From positions 23,779 through 87,778 of the forward strand of contig NZ_LXNG01000022.1 of the NCBI RefSeq assembly GCF_001642575.1: a DNA stretch of 64,000 bases. Direction: 5' to 3'. This document shows positions 45,501-55,227 of the stretch, one piece after another; within the stretch, counting starts at the first letter, position 1; each line of letters begins with the position of its first letter. The stretch comes from Xanthomonas floridensis (GTDB taxonomy: Bacteria; Pseudomonadota; Gammaproteobacteria; Xanthomonadales; Xanthomonadaceae). Both the position numbers and the translations under genes were made by a program. Under the pieces are notes generated by a model. The model saw only the letters and a list, made by a program, of their open reading frames with translations. It had not been told where the DNA came from and did not search any database.

Positions 45501-46278
45501 CAGCAACGCACTCAAGTTCACTGCCCCGGGCGGCACCGTGCGGGTGGGACTGGATGTAGAAGATGGACGCCTGCGGCTCTGTGTGCAGGACACCGGCATC
45601 GGTATCGCAGCGGAGTTCCTGCCGCATGTGTTCGACCGGTTCCGGCAGGCCGATGCCGGCACGACGCGCCGCGTTGGCGGACTGGGGCTGGGCCTGTCGA
45701 TCTCGCGGCAGCTGGTGGACCTGCACGGTGGCAGCCTGGGCGCTTCCAGCGCTGGCGAGGGCCGGGGGTCGCTATTCACCATCGTACTGCCGTTCCAGCA
45801 TGGCGTCAGCGGCCTGCGCCCACCATCGGCCGACCCGGCTCAGGTGGGCCCGCTCCCGGCCGACTGCCACGGCCGCCTGGACCGCGTGCGCGTGCTGCTG
45901 GTCGACGACGATCAGGATTCGCGCGAGGCGGTGATGCAGTTCCTGATACTCGCCGGTGCACAGGTACAGGCTGCCAGCTCGGTGGATGCGGCCGAGCAAT
46001 GCCTGGCCGAGGCGCCCTTCGACGTGCTGGTCAGCGACATCGCGATGCCGGTGCGCGATGGCTACGACCTGATCCGCACCGTGCGTGCCGGTGGCGGCGA
46101 GCTGCCGCGGCATATCCCGGCGATCGCGCTGACGGCCTACGTGCGCGAGGAAGACCGCGATCGCGCGGTGGTGGCAGGCTTCGATGCGCACATGGGCAAA
46201 CCGGTGGAGCCGCCCGGCTTGGTCGACCTGATCGAACGCCTGGTGGTACCAACGCGCTCCAGGCAGGGGGCGGCGTGA
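42520..46278 (+). CDS. Hybrid sensor histidine kinase with multiple PAS and GAF domains
   Basis: 1252 aa, no membrane segments, so probably cytoplasmic. Predicted order: PAS-like (about 20-135), PAS (147-260), GAF (267-420), PAS (437-550), PAS (561-675), GAF (687-840), HisKA with SHELRTPLNAILGW (His878), ATPase with N box NLLSNALKF (Asn996) and G boxes DTGIGI and GLGLGLSIS, and C-terminal receiver VLLVDDDQDS with Asp1173 (VSDIAMP). All catalytic residues are in place. The ligands or signal are unknown; no haem- or bilin-binding Cys could be assigned. Start at 42520 is a choice; an in-frame ATG at 42460 would add 20 residues. Confidence 0.93.
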   Translation: MDSAVSPFAGLLPEMSETASLLLASTCANDPLLRSSAALRTTLSVCLHARHPMLLTWGDHACCIYNDACIASLGARHPAAFGQPLSELTTDDLPGVAPGGVQRSTWSSSPVLEEGRQVGTLYVATRSVVDSELPRSTATAPAAASALDQSPAFMAVLRGPDYVIESVNQRFHDLVGERPLLGRALLDAMPEIADQGYLGLLDEVRRSGRPFIGESMTAYLQRSPGSAPDETFVDFLYQPMRDSDGRIDAILVHGFDVTAQRRNESRDSFLLMLEDALQNVSDPRQIIDTSVRLLGEHLQANRCAFGLAAADGSTMHVISDHVQDMPSLQGDFPLEAAQGLRDALLDNRPWFTTDAKAPGAPDYVAEQYRRSGLRASLAIPLHKHGHLVAAIGVHQRAPRRWLSTEIELVRLVAARCWESMQRAKAQQQLAANEARLRRLADTLPQIIFIAGPDGRPHYFNRRWYEYTGLDPADSQDATWHRAHTSAGLQLSGETWTTALQREHAYEMECELLRHDGQARWHLTRALPVRGEDGGITEWIGTYTDIHDRRMFEHQLRESEIRFRALCETVPAMIWMSDAQGACVYWNPRWYHFTGQGEDQALDQGWWDVMHPDDAGRVRLSFEQALERRGEFLAEYRVRRHDGQYRWCIDTASPHFASDGRFLGHIGSLTDISERKHIEDATASDRAILSLITTGAPLPVVLDAIALSVEARGEIPLYCAVMVLDEIRHTLSFGSAPHFPVEYHGQFEPVPITPDGPPCARAAHIGRQIICTDIQAEPSFSRHHAVSAALGIVACCVTPILASTGQVLGTLNIYYDRLHLPSLREQAMARSASHLAGIVIERTRVDAKLKLSLQAETAARNQAEHASRVKDEFLATLSHELRTPLNAILGWSRLMQSPTFAPDTLGKGLVIIERSARAQTQIIDDLLDMSAILSGKIRLQAEHFDIAGLARSTVDLMQPAALARNIALELDAPIGSELWFFGDAGRLQQVLTNLLSNALKFTAPGGTVRVGLDVEDGRLRLCVQDTGIGIAAEFLPHVFDRFRQADAGTTRRVGGLGLGLSISRQLVDLHGGSLGASSAGEGRGSLFTIVLPFQHGVSGLRPPSADPAQVGPLPADCHGRLDRVRVLLVDDDQDSREAVMQFLILAGAQVQAASSVDAAEQCLAEAPFDVLVSDIAMPVRDGYDLIRTVRAGGGELPRHIPAIALTAYVREEDRDRAVVAGFDAHMGKPVEPPGLVDLIERLVVPTRSRQGAA

Positions 46279-46838
46279 GACCGCCCGGCAGCGACTGCTA
46301 AAAAAAGGGAGCAGGAGGAATGCCAACGACCGGCTCGCAGATGCAGAATTTCTTGCAGCAACGCAGGGTCTGACATCCCGGCACGCGTCAATTGCCGCCC
46401 GACTGCATTCCTGGCTGCATCTGCACAACGGGGTTTGTGTCGCAGCGTCACCTGCTGGATGCAGTCAAAAGCTCAGGCCGCCGAGAGCGCGGCGCCCTCA
46501 CCGCTTGCGGGACACGCCGTGAATCCCTCCATGGAGAGATTCACGGCGGCATCCATGCCGCCACAGGGCCCGCGCATGCGACGAGGACAGCGCACCAGCG
46601 CGTTGGCTGGTTGCGTGATTGAAAGCCATGCGCAGCGCACATTTCGACTGGTCATTGCCCGCCCACCGTCGCGAAACCCTGGGCGGCATGGATCCCGCAC
46701 AGGCGCCTACGAGGACGTACTTGTGGCGCGTGCCGCGATGGTGGCCCCGCAGTGACGTTGCACATCAGCCACTCAACACCTGATCTGCAACGTCGCTACC
46801 AGTCACTTCAAGCCGGTCGCCACGCAAGGCAGCATGAC
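46279..46838. other. Gene-free interval carrying palindromic repeats, between hybrid kinase and tex
   Basis: About 560 bases at the meeting point of convergent genes. No supported coding region. It contains the overlapping palindromes listed separately at 46516-46562. Confidence 0.6.
46516..46562. repeat. Overlapping palindromes (possible REP/small mobile hairpin element)
   Basis: A near-perfect 32-bp palindrome (46516-46547) has arms GCCGTGAATC and GATTCACGGC around a CTCCATGGAG core, with one mismatched pair. It overlaps a second, perfect palindrome GGCGGCATCCATGCCGCC (46545-46562). Both could form cruciforms or RNA hairpins between converging transcripts. Confidence 0.8.
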
Positions 46839-49205
<2,367 letters not shown>

Positions 49206-49308
49206 GACGGCGCGGCGTGAACCGCTTCACTGAAAAAAAGCATTTTCGCAGTGCGCGCCCGCAACGGAAACCCGTTGACAGCGGCGTCGTAAACCAGTGC
49301 CGCCGCGC

Positions 49309-49536
49309 TCAGCTGGCGCGGTGGGCGTAATGGCTGGCGGCGCGTTCGACCAGAATGCTCTCGTGCAGCGATTCCAGCGCCATCACCCGCACCTTTCCCA
49401 TGTCTTTCAGGGGCACCATGCGCTCCACATACACTTCCGGGCCGGCGTCGGTCATCGCACGCGACTTGCTGAATCCGTAAGGCACAACGCCCTTGTCGCC
49501 ATCTTTGCTGCCACCGACGTACAGGACAATCGACAT
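49309..49536 (-). CDS. Conserved-looking small hypothetical protein
   Basis: 75 aa (MSIVLYVGGSKDGDKGVVPYG). The start has a good ribosome binding site (AAGAAGG). It begins with a short beta-strand-like segment, and YVERMVPLKDMGKVRVMALE is the core. No Cys, signal peptide or membrane helix. The even codon use suggests a real gene, but I do not recognise the family. Confidence 0.65.
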   Translation of the reverse strand: MSIVLYVGGSKDGDKGVVPYGFSKSRAMTDAGPEVYVERMVPLKDMGKVRVMALESLHESILVERAASHYAHRAS

Positions 49537-49769
49537 ACCACACCTTCTTTGTTGCAGTTGCTACGTTAGGAACGCGAGCATACCCAGCGCGTCGTGAGGA
49601 GCTTTCCACGGACGTTAACGCCGGCTGTTTGCGGTTTAGTGACGGCGCCAACGCCGGCCTTTGTCTCACCGCCGCTTCACCACGCGAGGCTGCTCGCGTC
49701 CCTTGCCCCCGTTTCCATCGCCCCCCACCAGGTAGCTACCGCCGGGAGGGCTGAGCCGCTGTGGGCGGC

Positions 49770-50222
49770 TCAGCACCGCATGCGAGGCCACCACGGCCAC
49801 CAGCCGTGGCCGTGCAATGCGTAGGCATCGGCTGCCCGCTCCAGCGGGTTGCGCACGTGGATGCCGCCACACAGCAGATAGACCGGCAAAAACAGCGGCC
49901 CAAGCAGCATGTATTGATACACGTGGGCGCGCTCGTGATCGCCCAGGCGTACCGGCGGATGCGTGCAGCGGCCGGCCGCTTGCGCGTAGGTAGCGCATTG
50001 CAGGTCCAGCGAATCGCCCTTGAGCAGGATCACGTTGCCCAATGTCATCGCCCCACCCGGCCCCCACGGCCAGGCGTCGAAGACGATGGCCAGTTCCTGC
50101 CGGGACCAGCGCGGGCGTGCGCCAAAGCAACTTCCAAACGCACCGATCACCAGGCCAAGCGCGGTATTGGGCAGCGTCCACAGCGCACCCAGGGCCAGCA
50201 GCGCCGCCGGCCCATGCCGCAA
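49770..50222 (-). CDS. Hypothetical membrane protein with an HExxH motif
   Basis: 150 aa if started at the TTG at 50222, five bases after the pspC stop; internal GTG codons are alternatives. It has a hydrophobic N-terminal stretch (PAALLALGALWTLPNTALGL) and a second one at LLGPLFLPVYLLCGG. Between them lies DHERAHVYQYM, containing the zincin-like HExxH followed by Q, as in HExxHxxQ metalloprotein motifs. The C-terminus is Trp/His-rich. Protease activity is not shown, and no third metal ligand can be named. A hairpin CTGAGCCGC/GCGGCTCAG (49751-49773) overlaps the stop codon. Confidence 0.6.
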   Translation of the reverse strand: MRHGPAALLALGALWTLPNTALGLVIGAFGSCFGARPRWSRQELAIVFDAWPWGPGGAMTLGNVILLKGDSLDLQCATYAQAAGRCTHPPVRLGDHERAHVYQYMLLGPLFLPVYLLCGGIHVRNPLERAADAYALHGHGWWPWWPRMRC

Positions 50223-50227
50223 CCGGG

Positions 50228-50425
50228 TCAGTCCGCCTGGTTGGGAATCAGCAGCCACAGGATCAGGTAGACCAGGATGCCGGGAAACGCAGCCGAGGCG
50301 ATCGACGCGATCACGAACAACACGCGCAACAGCGTGGAGCTCCAACCGAAGCGACGCGCGATACCGCCGACCACGCCGGCGATCATGCGATCGTTGAGGG
50401 AACGGGAGAGTGCGGTGATGGCCAT
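50228..50425 (-). CDS. PspC-domain membrane protein
   Basis: 65 aa with a strong ribosome binding site GAGGAG. The phrase DRMIAGVVGGIARRFGWSST followed by a hydrophobic helix (LLRVLFVIASIASAAFPGIL) is the PspC domain of phage-shock protein C. A stand-alone PspC without pspA or pspB next to it is common. Likely inner-membrane stress-related. It is followed closely by the HExxH protein gene, suggesting a two-gene unit. Confidence 0.9.
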   Translation of the reverse strand: MAITALSRSLNDRMIAGVVGGIARRFGWSSTLLRVLFVIASIASAAFPGILVYLILWLLIPNQAD

Positions 50426-50527
50426 GGGCAGGCTCCTCGAAACGTGACGGCCAGTCTAGAAAGCCAAGCGACAGCACACCGTGACGGGCGCCGACGCACT
50501 GCAACGCCGGGCAGTGCCTCCCAGATA

Positions 50528-51604
50528 TCAGGCGGCGCCGTCGCGGTCCTGCAGCCAGCGATGGATCGCCACCGGTACCTCGCGCTGCGCACGTCCGGAG
50601 ACATAGATCCCGATATGGCCGCCGCGAAAACTCAGCTCGCTGTAATCGGCACTGCCCACCAACCCGCGCAGGGCGCGCGAGGCATCCGGCGGAACCAGGT
50701 GATCGTGTTCGGCGTAGATATTCAGCACCGGCATGTCGACATCCTGCAGATCGACCGCCTGCCCGCCGATGCGCACCTGCCCGGTGACCAACCCATTGCG
50801 CTGGTAGAACAGGGTGACGAATTCGCGGAATGCCTCGCCTGCCAGATCGGGCGAATCGAAGATCCATTTTTCCATGCGCAGGAAATCTTCCAACGCCTGC
50901 TTGTCGTCGAGGATGTCGAGCAGGCCGACATACTTCTGCAGGTTGAGCCGGAACGGCTTGAGCATCAGGTAGCTGGCGTTCATCAGGTCCGCCGGCACGT
51001 TGCCCATGGTGTCCACGAACAGATCCACATCGACCATGCGCGCCCAGTTGGACAGCATGTTGTCGGGGGTGTGGAAATCCACCGGCGTCACCATGGTGAT
51101 CAGGTTGCGCACCTTGTGCCGCTGCAGCGCGGCGTAGCACAGCGAGAAGGTGCCGCCCTGGCAGATCCCGAGCACGTCCACCGCGTCCACCCCGGCGTGC
51201 TCACGCAAGTGATCCACCGCGCCGTCGATGTAGCGCAGCAGATAGTCTTCCAGGGTCAGATAGCGCTCCGAGCGGTCCGGGTAGCCCCAGTCCAGCACGT
51301 AGACATCCTGACCATGGCTCAGCAAGCCCTTGACCAGCGAGCGATCGGCCTGCAGGTCGACCATGTACGGGCGATTGACCAGCGCGTACACGATCAGCAG
51401 CGGTGTCCGGGCAACCGGCGCCTGGTCACCGACGAAGCGATACAGCACCACCTTGCCGTCGCGCCAGATTTCCTCGCGCTCGGTGACGCCGTAATCGACA
51501 TCCTCCACGCCGGGCAGCAGCTTGAGGCCTTCGCGCAACTTGCGCTGCAGCGATAGCGTCTCCTGCATCAGGTCTTCGGCACTGAATCCCAGCGGCCCTT
51601 TCAT
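50528..51604 (-). CDS. phaC: Class III polyhydroxyalkanoate synthase, catalytic subunit
   Basis: 358 aa, the short length expected for class III PhaC. Alpha/beta-hydrolase fold with lipase-like box GICQGG carrying the catalytic Cys148, Asp301 in AEHDHLVPP, and His330 in FRGGHIG. It polymerises (R)-3-hydroxyacyl-CoA to PHA granule polymer together with PhaE. The ATG overlaps the phaE stop (ATGA). Confidence 0.96.
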   Translation of the reverse strand: MKGPLGFSAEDLMQETLSLQRKLREGLKLLPGVEDVDYGVTEREEIWRDGKVVLYRFVGDQAPVARTPLLIVYALVNRPYMVDLQADRSLVKGLLSHGQDVYVLDWGYPDRSERYLTLEDYLLRYIDGAVDHLREHAGVDAVDVLGICQGGTFSLCYAALQRHKVRNLITMVTPVDFHTPDNMLSNWARMVDVDLFVDTMGNVPADLMNASYLMLKPFRLNLQKYVGLLDILDDKQALEDFLRMEKWIFDSPDLAGEAFREFVTLFYQRNGLVTGQVRIGGQAVDLQDVDMPVLNIYAEHDHLVPPDASRALRGLVGSADYSELSFRGGHIGIYVSGRAQREVPVAIHRWLQDRDGAA

Positions 51605-52734
51605 GAGGTGGCTCCACGCGGCTTACCGGAGGCAGGTTTGCCTGTGGCCTTGCCGGCGCCACCCCTGGAGCCCGGCGTGCCCGCTGCAGTGTTTTTGACC
51701 GGCTTCGTGGCGGCAGCCGGCTTGCGCGCCGCTCCTGCGGCAGCTGCCGCCTTGCGCCGGGGCGATGCCGCAACCGGCTCGGCGTCGGGCGCGTCAGGCG
51801 CCCCCGCCTTGCCCGATGCGCTGGTCGCGCTGCGCAGCATCCGCCGCACCGCCCGCTCCAGTTCGGCGATGCGGCGATGTGCGGCATCCATTTCCGAACG
51901 TGTGGGCATGCCGAAGCGTTCGCTGAGCTGCTCCACCTCTTCCTGCAGCGCGGCGCGCAGACGCATATGCGCATTGGCAAAACCGCCGTAGACCTCGCGG
52001 AACTGGTCCGACAGCGCGATGTCGGCGTAGGACTCTTCGGCCGCCTCGATCCACAGATCGAACAGGGCGCGTGCGCTGGTCAACTGGCTGCCGCTGCTTT
52101 CGTGCTCCCCGAGCTTGCTGGTAAAGCGCCCGAAGGCCTGTTCGATCGCCGCCTTCAGCTGCTCGCCGTAGGCATGCGACTGGGCCTGGAACTCCTGTTG
52201 CGCACGCGCCAGCTTCTGCAGGCGCGCCTGGTGATTGCGGTTCAGCCCGAATGCGGGCATGTCCAGCCAGGGCGCGTTTTCCTCGCGCCACTTGCCCAGC
52301 GCCTGCGCCGCGTCCTGCAACCAGGGGTCGAAACCGCCCGGGCTGCCGCCGCGCAGCGAGCCCAGCGTCCACTGCATCAGTTGCTCGCCCTGCCCTTGCA
52401 CGGCACGCCGCCAGGCATCGGAGACTTCAGTGGCCGAGGTGTCGCGCCCGGCGAACTGCGCGGCGACCTGCTGCATGGTGCCGAACCAGTCGCCGGCCTG
52501 GGTACGGAAGCGATCGATGGCATCCTGCGCCTGCGGTGCGGCCTGGGTGGGCAACAGCTGCGACCACCAGTCCACCGCCTTGCGCCAGTCCTGCGGGGCA
52601 TCGCCGCCTGCCGGCGGCGGCGGTTGCGCAGCGGCGCCGGCCTGGCCGTGACGCATGGCATCTCCCCAAGCCGCCCAATATTGGCGCGCCTTGTCCTGAA
52701 AGTTGCCATTGTCCGAACCGCTGCTTGCCATCAT
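51601..52734 (-). CDS. phaE: Class III PHA synthase accessory subunit PhaE with basic Ala/Lys/Pro-rich tail
   Basis: 377 aa. The first 300 residues are mostly helical, with Trp/Gln-rich segments such as DWRKAVDWWSQLLPTQ and HQARLQKLARAQQEFQAQSH, and the PhaE-type region LFDLWIEAAEESYADIALSD, AHMRLRAALQEEVEQL. A coiled-coil (RRIAELERAVRRMLRSATSA) precedes a tail from about residue 302 rich in Ala, Lys, Pro, Arg and Gly, like PhaF phasin or histone H1-type DNA-binding tails. First gene of the phaE-phaC pair. An adjacent second ATG at 52731 is equivalent. Confidence 0.92.
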   Translation of the reverse strand: MMASSGSDNGNFQDKARQYWAAWGDAMRHGQAGAAAQPPPPAGGDAPQDWRKAVDWWSQLLPTQAAPQAQDAIDRFRTQAGDWFGTMQQVAAQFAGRDTSATEVSDAWRRAVQGQGEQLMQWTLGSLRGGSPGGFDPWLQDAAQALGKWREENAPWLDMPAFGLNRNHQARLQKLARAQQEFQAQSHAYGEQLKAAIEQAFGRFTSKLGEHESSGSQLTSARALFDLWIEAAEESYADIALSDQFREVYGGFANAHMRLRAALQEEVEQLSERFGMPTRSEMDAAHRRIAELERAVRRMLRSATSASGKAGAPDAPDAEPVAASPRRKAAAAAGAARKPAAATKPVKNTAAGTPGSRGGAGKATGKPASGKPRGATS

Positions 52735-52789
52735 CCCCTCGTATGTATGTCCACCCGGCCATCCTACCGCGTGTACCGGGCTTTGCCGC

Positions 52790-53404
52790 TCAGGGTTTGG
52801 GGATCCGCAACGTCTTGCTGATCATCAGCGAGCCGGAGACCGCAAACAGCAGCACCAATGGATGGAACTGCCAGGGGCCCACCTGCCACTGCCCCCACCA
52901 CAGGGTCTCACCGACGCGGCCAGTGCTGGCGGCCACTGCCAGCAGGATCACCAGCACCAGGCTGGTGGGAATCGGCGTACCTTCGAAATACGGCACCTTG
53001 TCGGCCTCGCCAGCGATCTCTTCGGCGGTCACGTTGTAGCGCGCCAGCCGGCTCACCCCGCAGCAGACGAAATAGCTGAGCACCAGCCAGTCCCAGCCGC
53101 CACGCATGCCACAGGCATAACCGAGCGCAGCCGGCGCGACGCCGAACGAGATCACGTCTGCCAGCGAGTCCAGCTCGCGCCCCAGCGTGGACGAGGCCTT
53201 GCGCCAGCGTGCCACGTGCCCGTCCAGCGCATCGAACACGAAGGCCAGCGGAATCAATGCCATGCCCAGTAGCAGGTCGCCGCGGTGGCCTTCCTGCAGG
53301 AAGCGCATCGCCGCGAAGACCGCCCCGGTGCCGCAGAAAGCGTTGGCCAGGGTGAACCAGTCCGCGAGTTGGAAATCGCGCAGCATCGAAAAATGGCGTT
53401 TCAT
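52790..53404 (-). CDS. pssA: CDP-diacylglycerol--serine O-phosphatidyltransferase
   Basis: 204 aa from the ATG at 53404. A CDP-alcohol phosphotransferase motif is complete from DALDGHVARW to the second Asp pair in GRELDSLADVISFG (about residues 60-90). There are five or more membrane helices. It makes phosphatidylserine, the precursor of phosphatidylethanolamine. The short, polytopic form is the Bacillus-type enzyme, not the soluble E. coli type. Upstream of phaE on the same strand, with 55 bases between them. Confidence 0.93.
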   Translation of the reverse strand: MKRHFSMLRDFQLADWFTLANAFCGTGAVFAAMRFLQEGHRGDLLLGMALIPLAFVFDALDGHVARWRKASSTLGRELDSLADVISFGVAPAALGYACGMRGGWDWLVLSYFVCCGVSRLARYNVTAEEIAGEADKVPYFEGTPIPTSLVLVILLAVAASTGRVGETLWWGQWQVGPWQFHPLVLLFAVSGSLMISKTLRIPKP

Positions 53405-53545
53405 GCGGAGCCTGAAGAGAGCGAGGCGCAAAGGGTAACGCGCGCTCGTCACGCAGGCGACCGTTGCCCCGCACTCCGCTAGGCTGGCGATCAGCGTGAC
53501 CGCTCGCGGCCGCGCACGCTCTCTCCCGACTTCCGAGGACACCCG

Positions 53546-54304
53546 ATGCGCAGCATCCTGATCACTGGCGCCGGCAGCGGCATTGGCGCCGGCATCGCCA
53601 CCCATCTGGCCCGCGACGGCCACCATCTGCTGATCAGCGACATGGACCTGGCCGCCGCCGAACGGATCGCGCAGCAGCTGCGCCAGGCGGGCGGCTCGGC
53701 CGAGGCGCTGGCGCTGGACGTGAGCGATGAAGACAGCATTGCGGGAGCACTGGCCAGCGCATCGCGCGCGCCGCAGGTGCTGGTGAACAACGCCGGCCTG
53801 CAACAGGTGGCTGCGCTGGAAGAGTTTCCGATGCAGCGCTGGGCCTTGCTGGTGGATGTAATGCTCACCGGCGCCGCACGCCTGAGCCGCGCGGTGTTGC
53901 CTGGCATGCGCGCGGCCGGCTACGGGCGCATCGTCAACATCGGCAGCATCCACTCGCTCGTCGCCAGCCCCTACAAGAGCGCCTATGTCGCGGCCAAGCA
54001 TGGCCTGGTCGGCCTGGCCAAGGTGATCGCACTGGAAACCGCCGACTGCGACATCACCGTCAACACGCTATGCCCCAGCTATGTACGCACGCCGCTGGTG
54101 GAGCGCCAGATCGCCGATCAGGCACGCACACGCGGTATCGCCGAAGCGGCGGTGATCCGCGATGTGATGCTCAAGCCGATGCCCAAGGGCGCCTTTATCG
54201 AGTACGACGAGCTGGCCGGCACGGTGGCTTTTCTGATGACGCCTGCAGCGCGCAACATCACCGGGCAATCCATTGCCATCGATGGCGGCTGGACTGCCCA
54301 ATAA
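53546..54304 (+). CDS. 3-hydroxybutyrate dehydrogenase (SDR family)
   Basis: 252 aa. Rossmann start ITGAGSGIGAGIATHLARDG (residues 6-25), NNAGLQQVAALEEFP (about 87-101), and catalytic Ser/Tyr/Lys in NIGSIHSLVASPYKSAYVAA plus KHGLV (about 131-155). The sequences GLQ.VA...EFP and SYVRTPLVE.QI are typical of D-3-hydroxybutyrate dehydrogenase. It oxidises the monomer released from PHB, fitting the adjacent class III synthase, though no depolymerase is in the window. Divergent from pssA. Confidence 0.9.
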   Translation: MRSILITGAGSGIGAGIATHLARDGHHLLISDMDLAAAERIAQQLRQAGGSAEALALDVSDEDSIAGALASASRAPQVLVNNAGLQQVAALEEFPMQRWALLVDVMLTGAARLSRAVLPGMRAAGYGRIVNIGSIHSLVASPYKSAYVAAKHGLVGLAKVIALETADCDITVNTLCPSYVRTPLVERQIADQARTRGIAEAAVIRDVMLKPMPKGAFIEYDELAGTVAFLMTPAARNITGQSIAIDGGWTAQ

Positions 54305-54366
54305 TCGCACTGGTGAAATTTTCGCCACTCAGATTGACAGCGTTGCAGCGCAAGGGCTGTCATGGG

Positions 54367-54412
54367 TTGTCCACAGACTTGCGCAGCGTCCATCCACAGG
54401 CGGTGTGGAAAA
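54367..54412. promoter_or_regulatory. Cluster of DnaA-box-like sequences
   Basis: Within 46 bases are TTGTCCACA (54367), CCATCCACA (54390) and, in reverse, TGTGGAAAA (TTTTCCACA, 54404). The first and third differ from the consensus TTATCCACA at one position, the middle one at two. They lie in a 222-base gap between the dehydrogenase and Nudix genes. They may be chance, or a DnaA-titration site. Confidence 0.35.
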
Positions 54413-54526
54413 CCGTGCGACGCGTCCCAAGCGAATCCCAGCCGCTCGCCGACACGTTGGGGGTGACGATGCGACACGGCATCAGGCTCGCGGCTCGCGC
54501 GCAGCGCGCCGGCGGCCACATCTCCC

Positions 54527-55015
54527 TCAGACGCGCGAATAACTCCAGGACTGCATGCGCCCGTCGCGGTACGGCATCACGCCATGGAACGGCCGCGGGT
54601 CGCCGTCGAATACCAGCGGCAGGAAATTGCGGTCGCCCTCCCACATCGGCACCTGGTCCATCTGCGCGATGGAAATCCACTCCAGCGTGCCTTCCGGATT
54701 GGACGCCTGCGGGACGCCGTCGAAACTGCGGATCAGGAACACGAACCCCAGCCAATCCTCGCCCTGCTTGCCGAACCCGGGCCAGCTGATGGTGCCGCGC
54801 AATTGCATGTCGCCGCACTCCACACCGGCTTCTTCGCGGATCTCGCGGCGCATGCAGGCCAGCACGTCCTCCTCCGGCTCCACCTTGCCTCCGAGCCCGT
54901 TGTATTTGCCCAGGTGCTGATCGCCCGGACGCGCATTGCGGTGGATCATCAGCACCTGCGTGCCGTCCGGCGACAGCAGGTAGCCCAGAGTAGCGACAAT
55001 CGGGGTATAGGGCAT
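54527..55015 (-). CDS. Nudix hydrolase (MutT/8-oxo-dGTP diphosphatase-like)
   Basis: 162 aa. The Nudix box G-x5-E-x7-R-E-U-x-E-E-x-G-U is complete: GGKVEPEEDVLACM then RREIREEAGVE (about residues 41-65). The preceding HLGKYNGLGGK and following WPGFGKQGEDWLGFVF resemble the YtkD/MTH1-like group acting on damaged nucleotides, but substrate range in this family is broad. Monocistronic, opposite to 3-hydroxybutyrate dehydrogenase. Confidence 0.88.
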   Translation of the reverse strand: MPYTPIVATLGYLLSPDGTQVLMIHRNARPGDQHLGKYNGLGGKVEPEEDVLACMRREIREEAGVECGDMQLRGTISWPGFGKQGEDWLGFVFLIRSFDGVPQASNPEGTLEWISIAQMDQVPMWEGDRNFLPLVFDGDPRPFHGVMPYRDGRMQSWSYSRV

Positions 55016-55227
55016 GGCACAGGATCTGACACGAAGCGCATCAGTATGACCGATGCCATGGCCTGGACGCAGCGGAAGTCACTACACGCAACGTCACCTT
55101 GATCGAACGGCGCCCTGGGCGGCGCTCGGGCGCCATCCTGCCTTGTATCTTCCAGGTCAGTGTCGCGAAGAGCCGACTGCAATTGTTGCGCCCGCTACAT
55201 CATCCAGATGCAACGCAGCGATCGACC

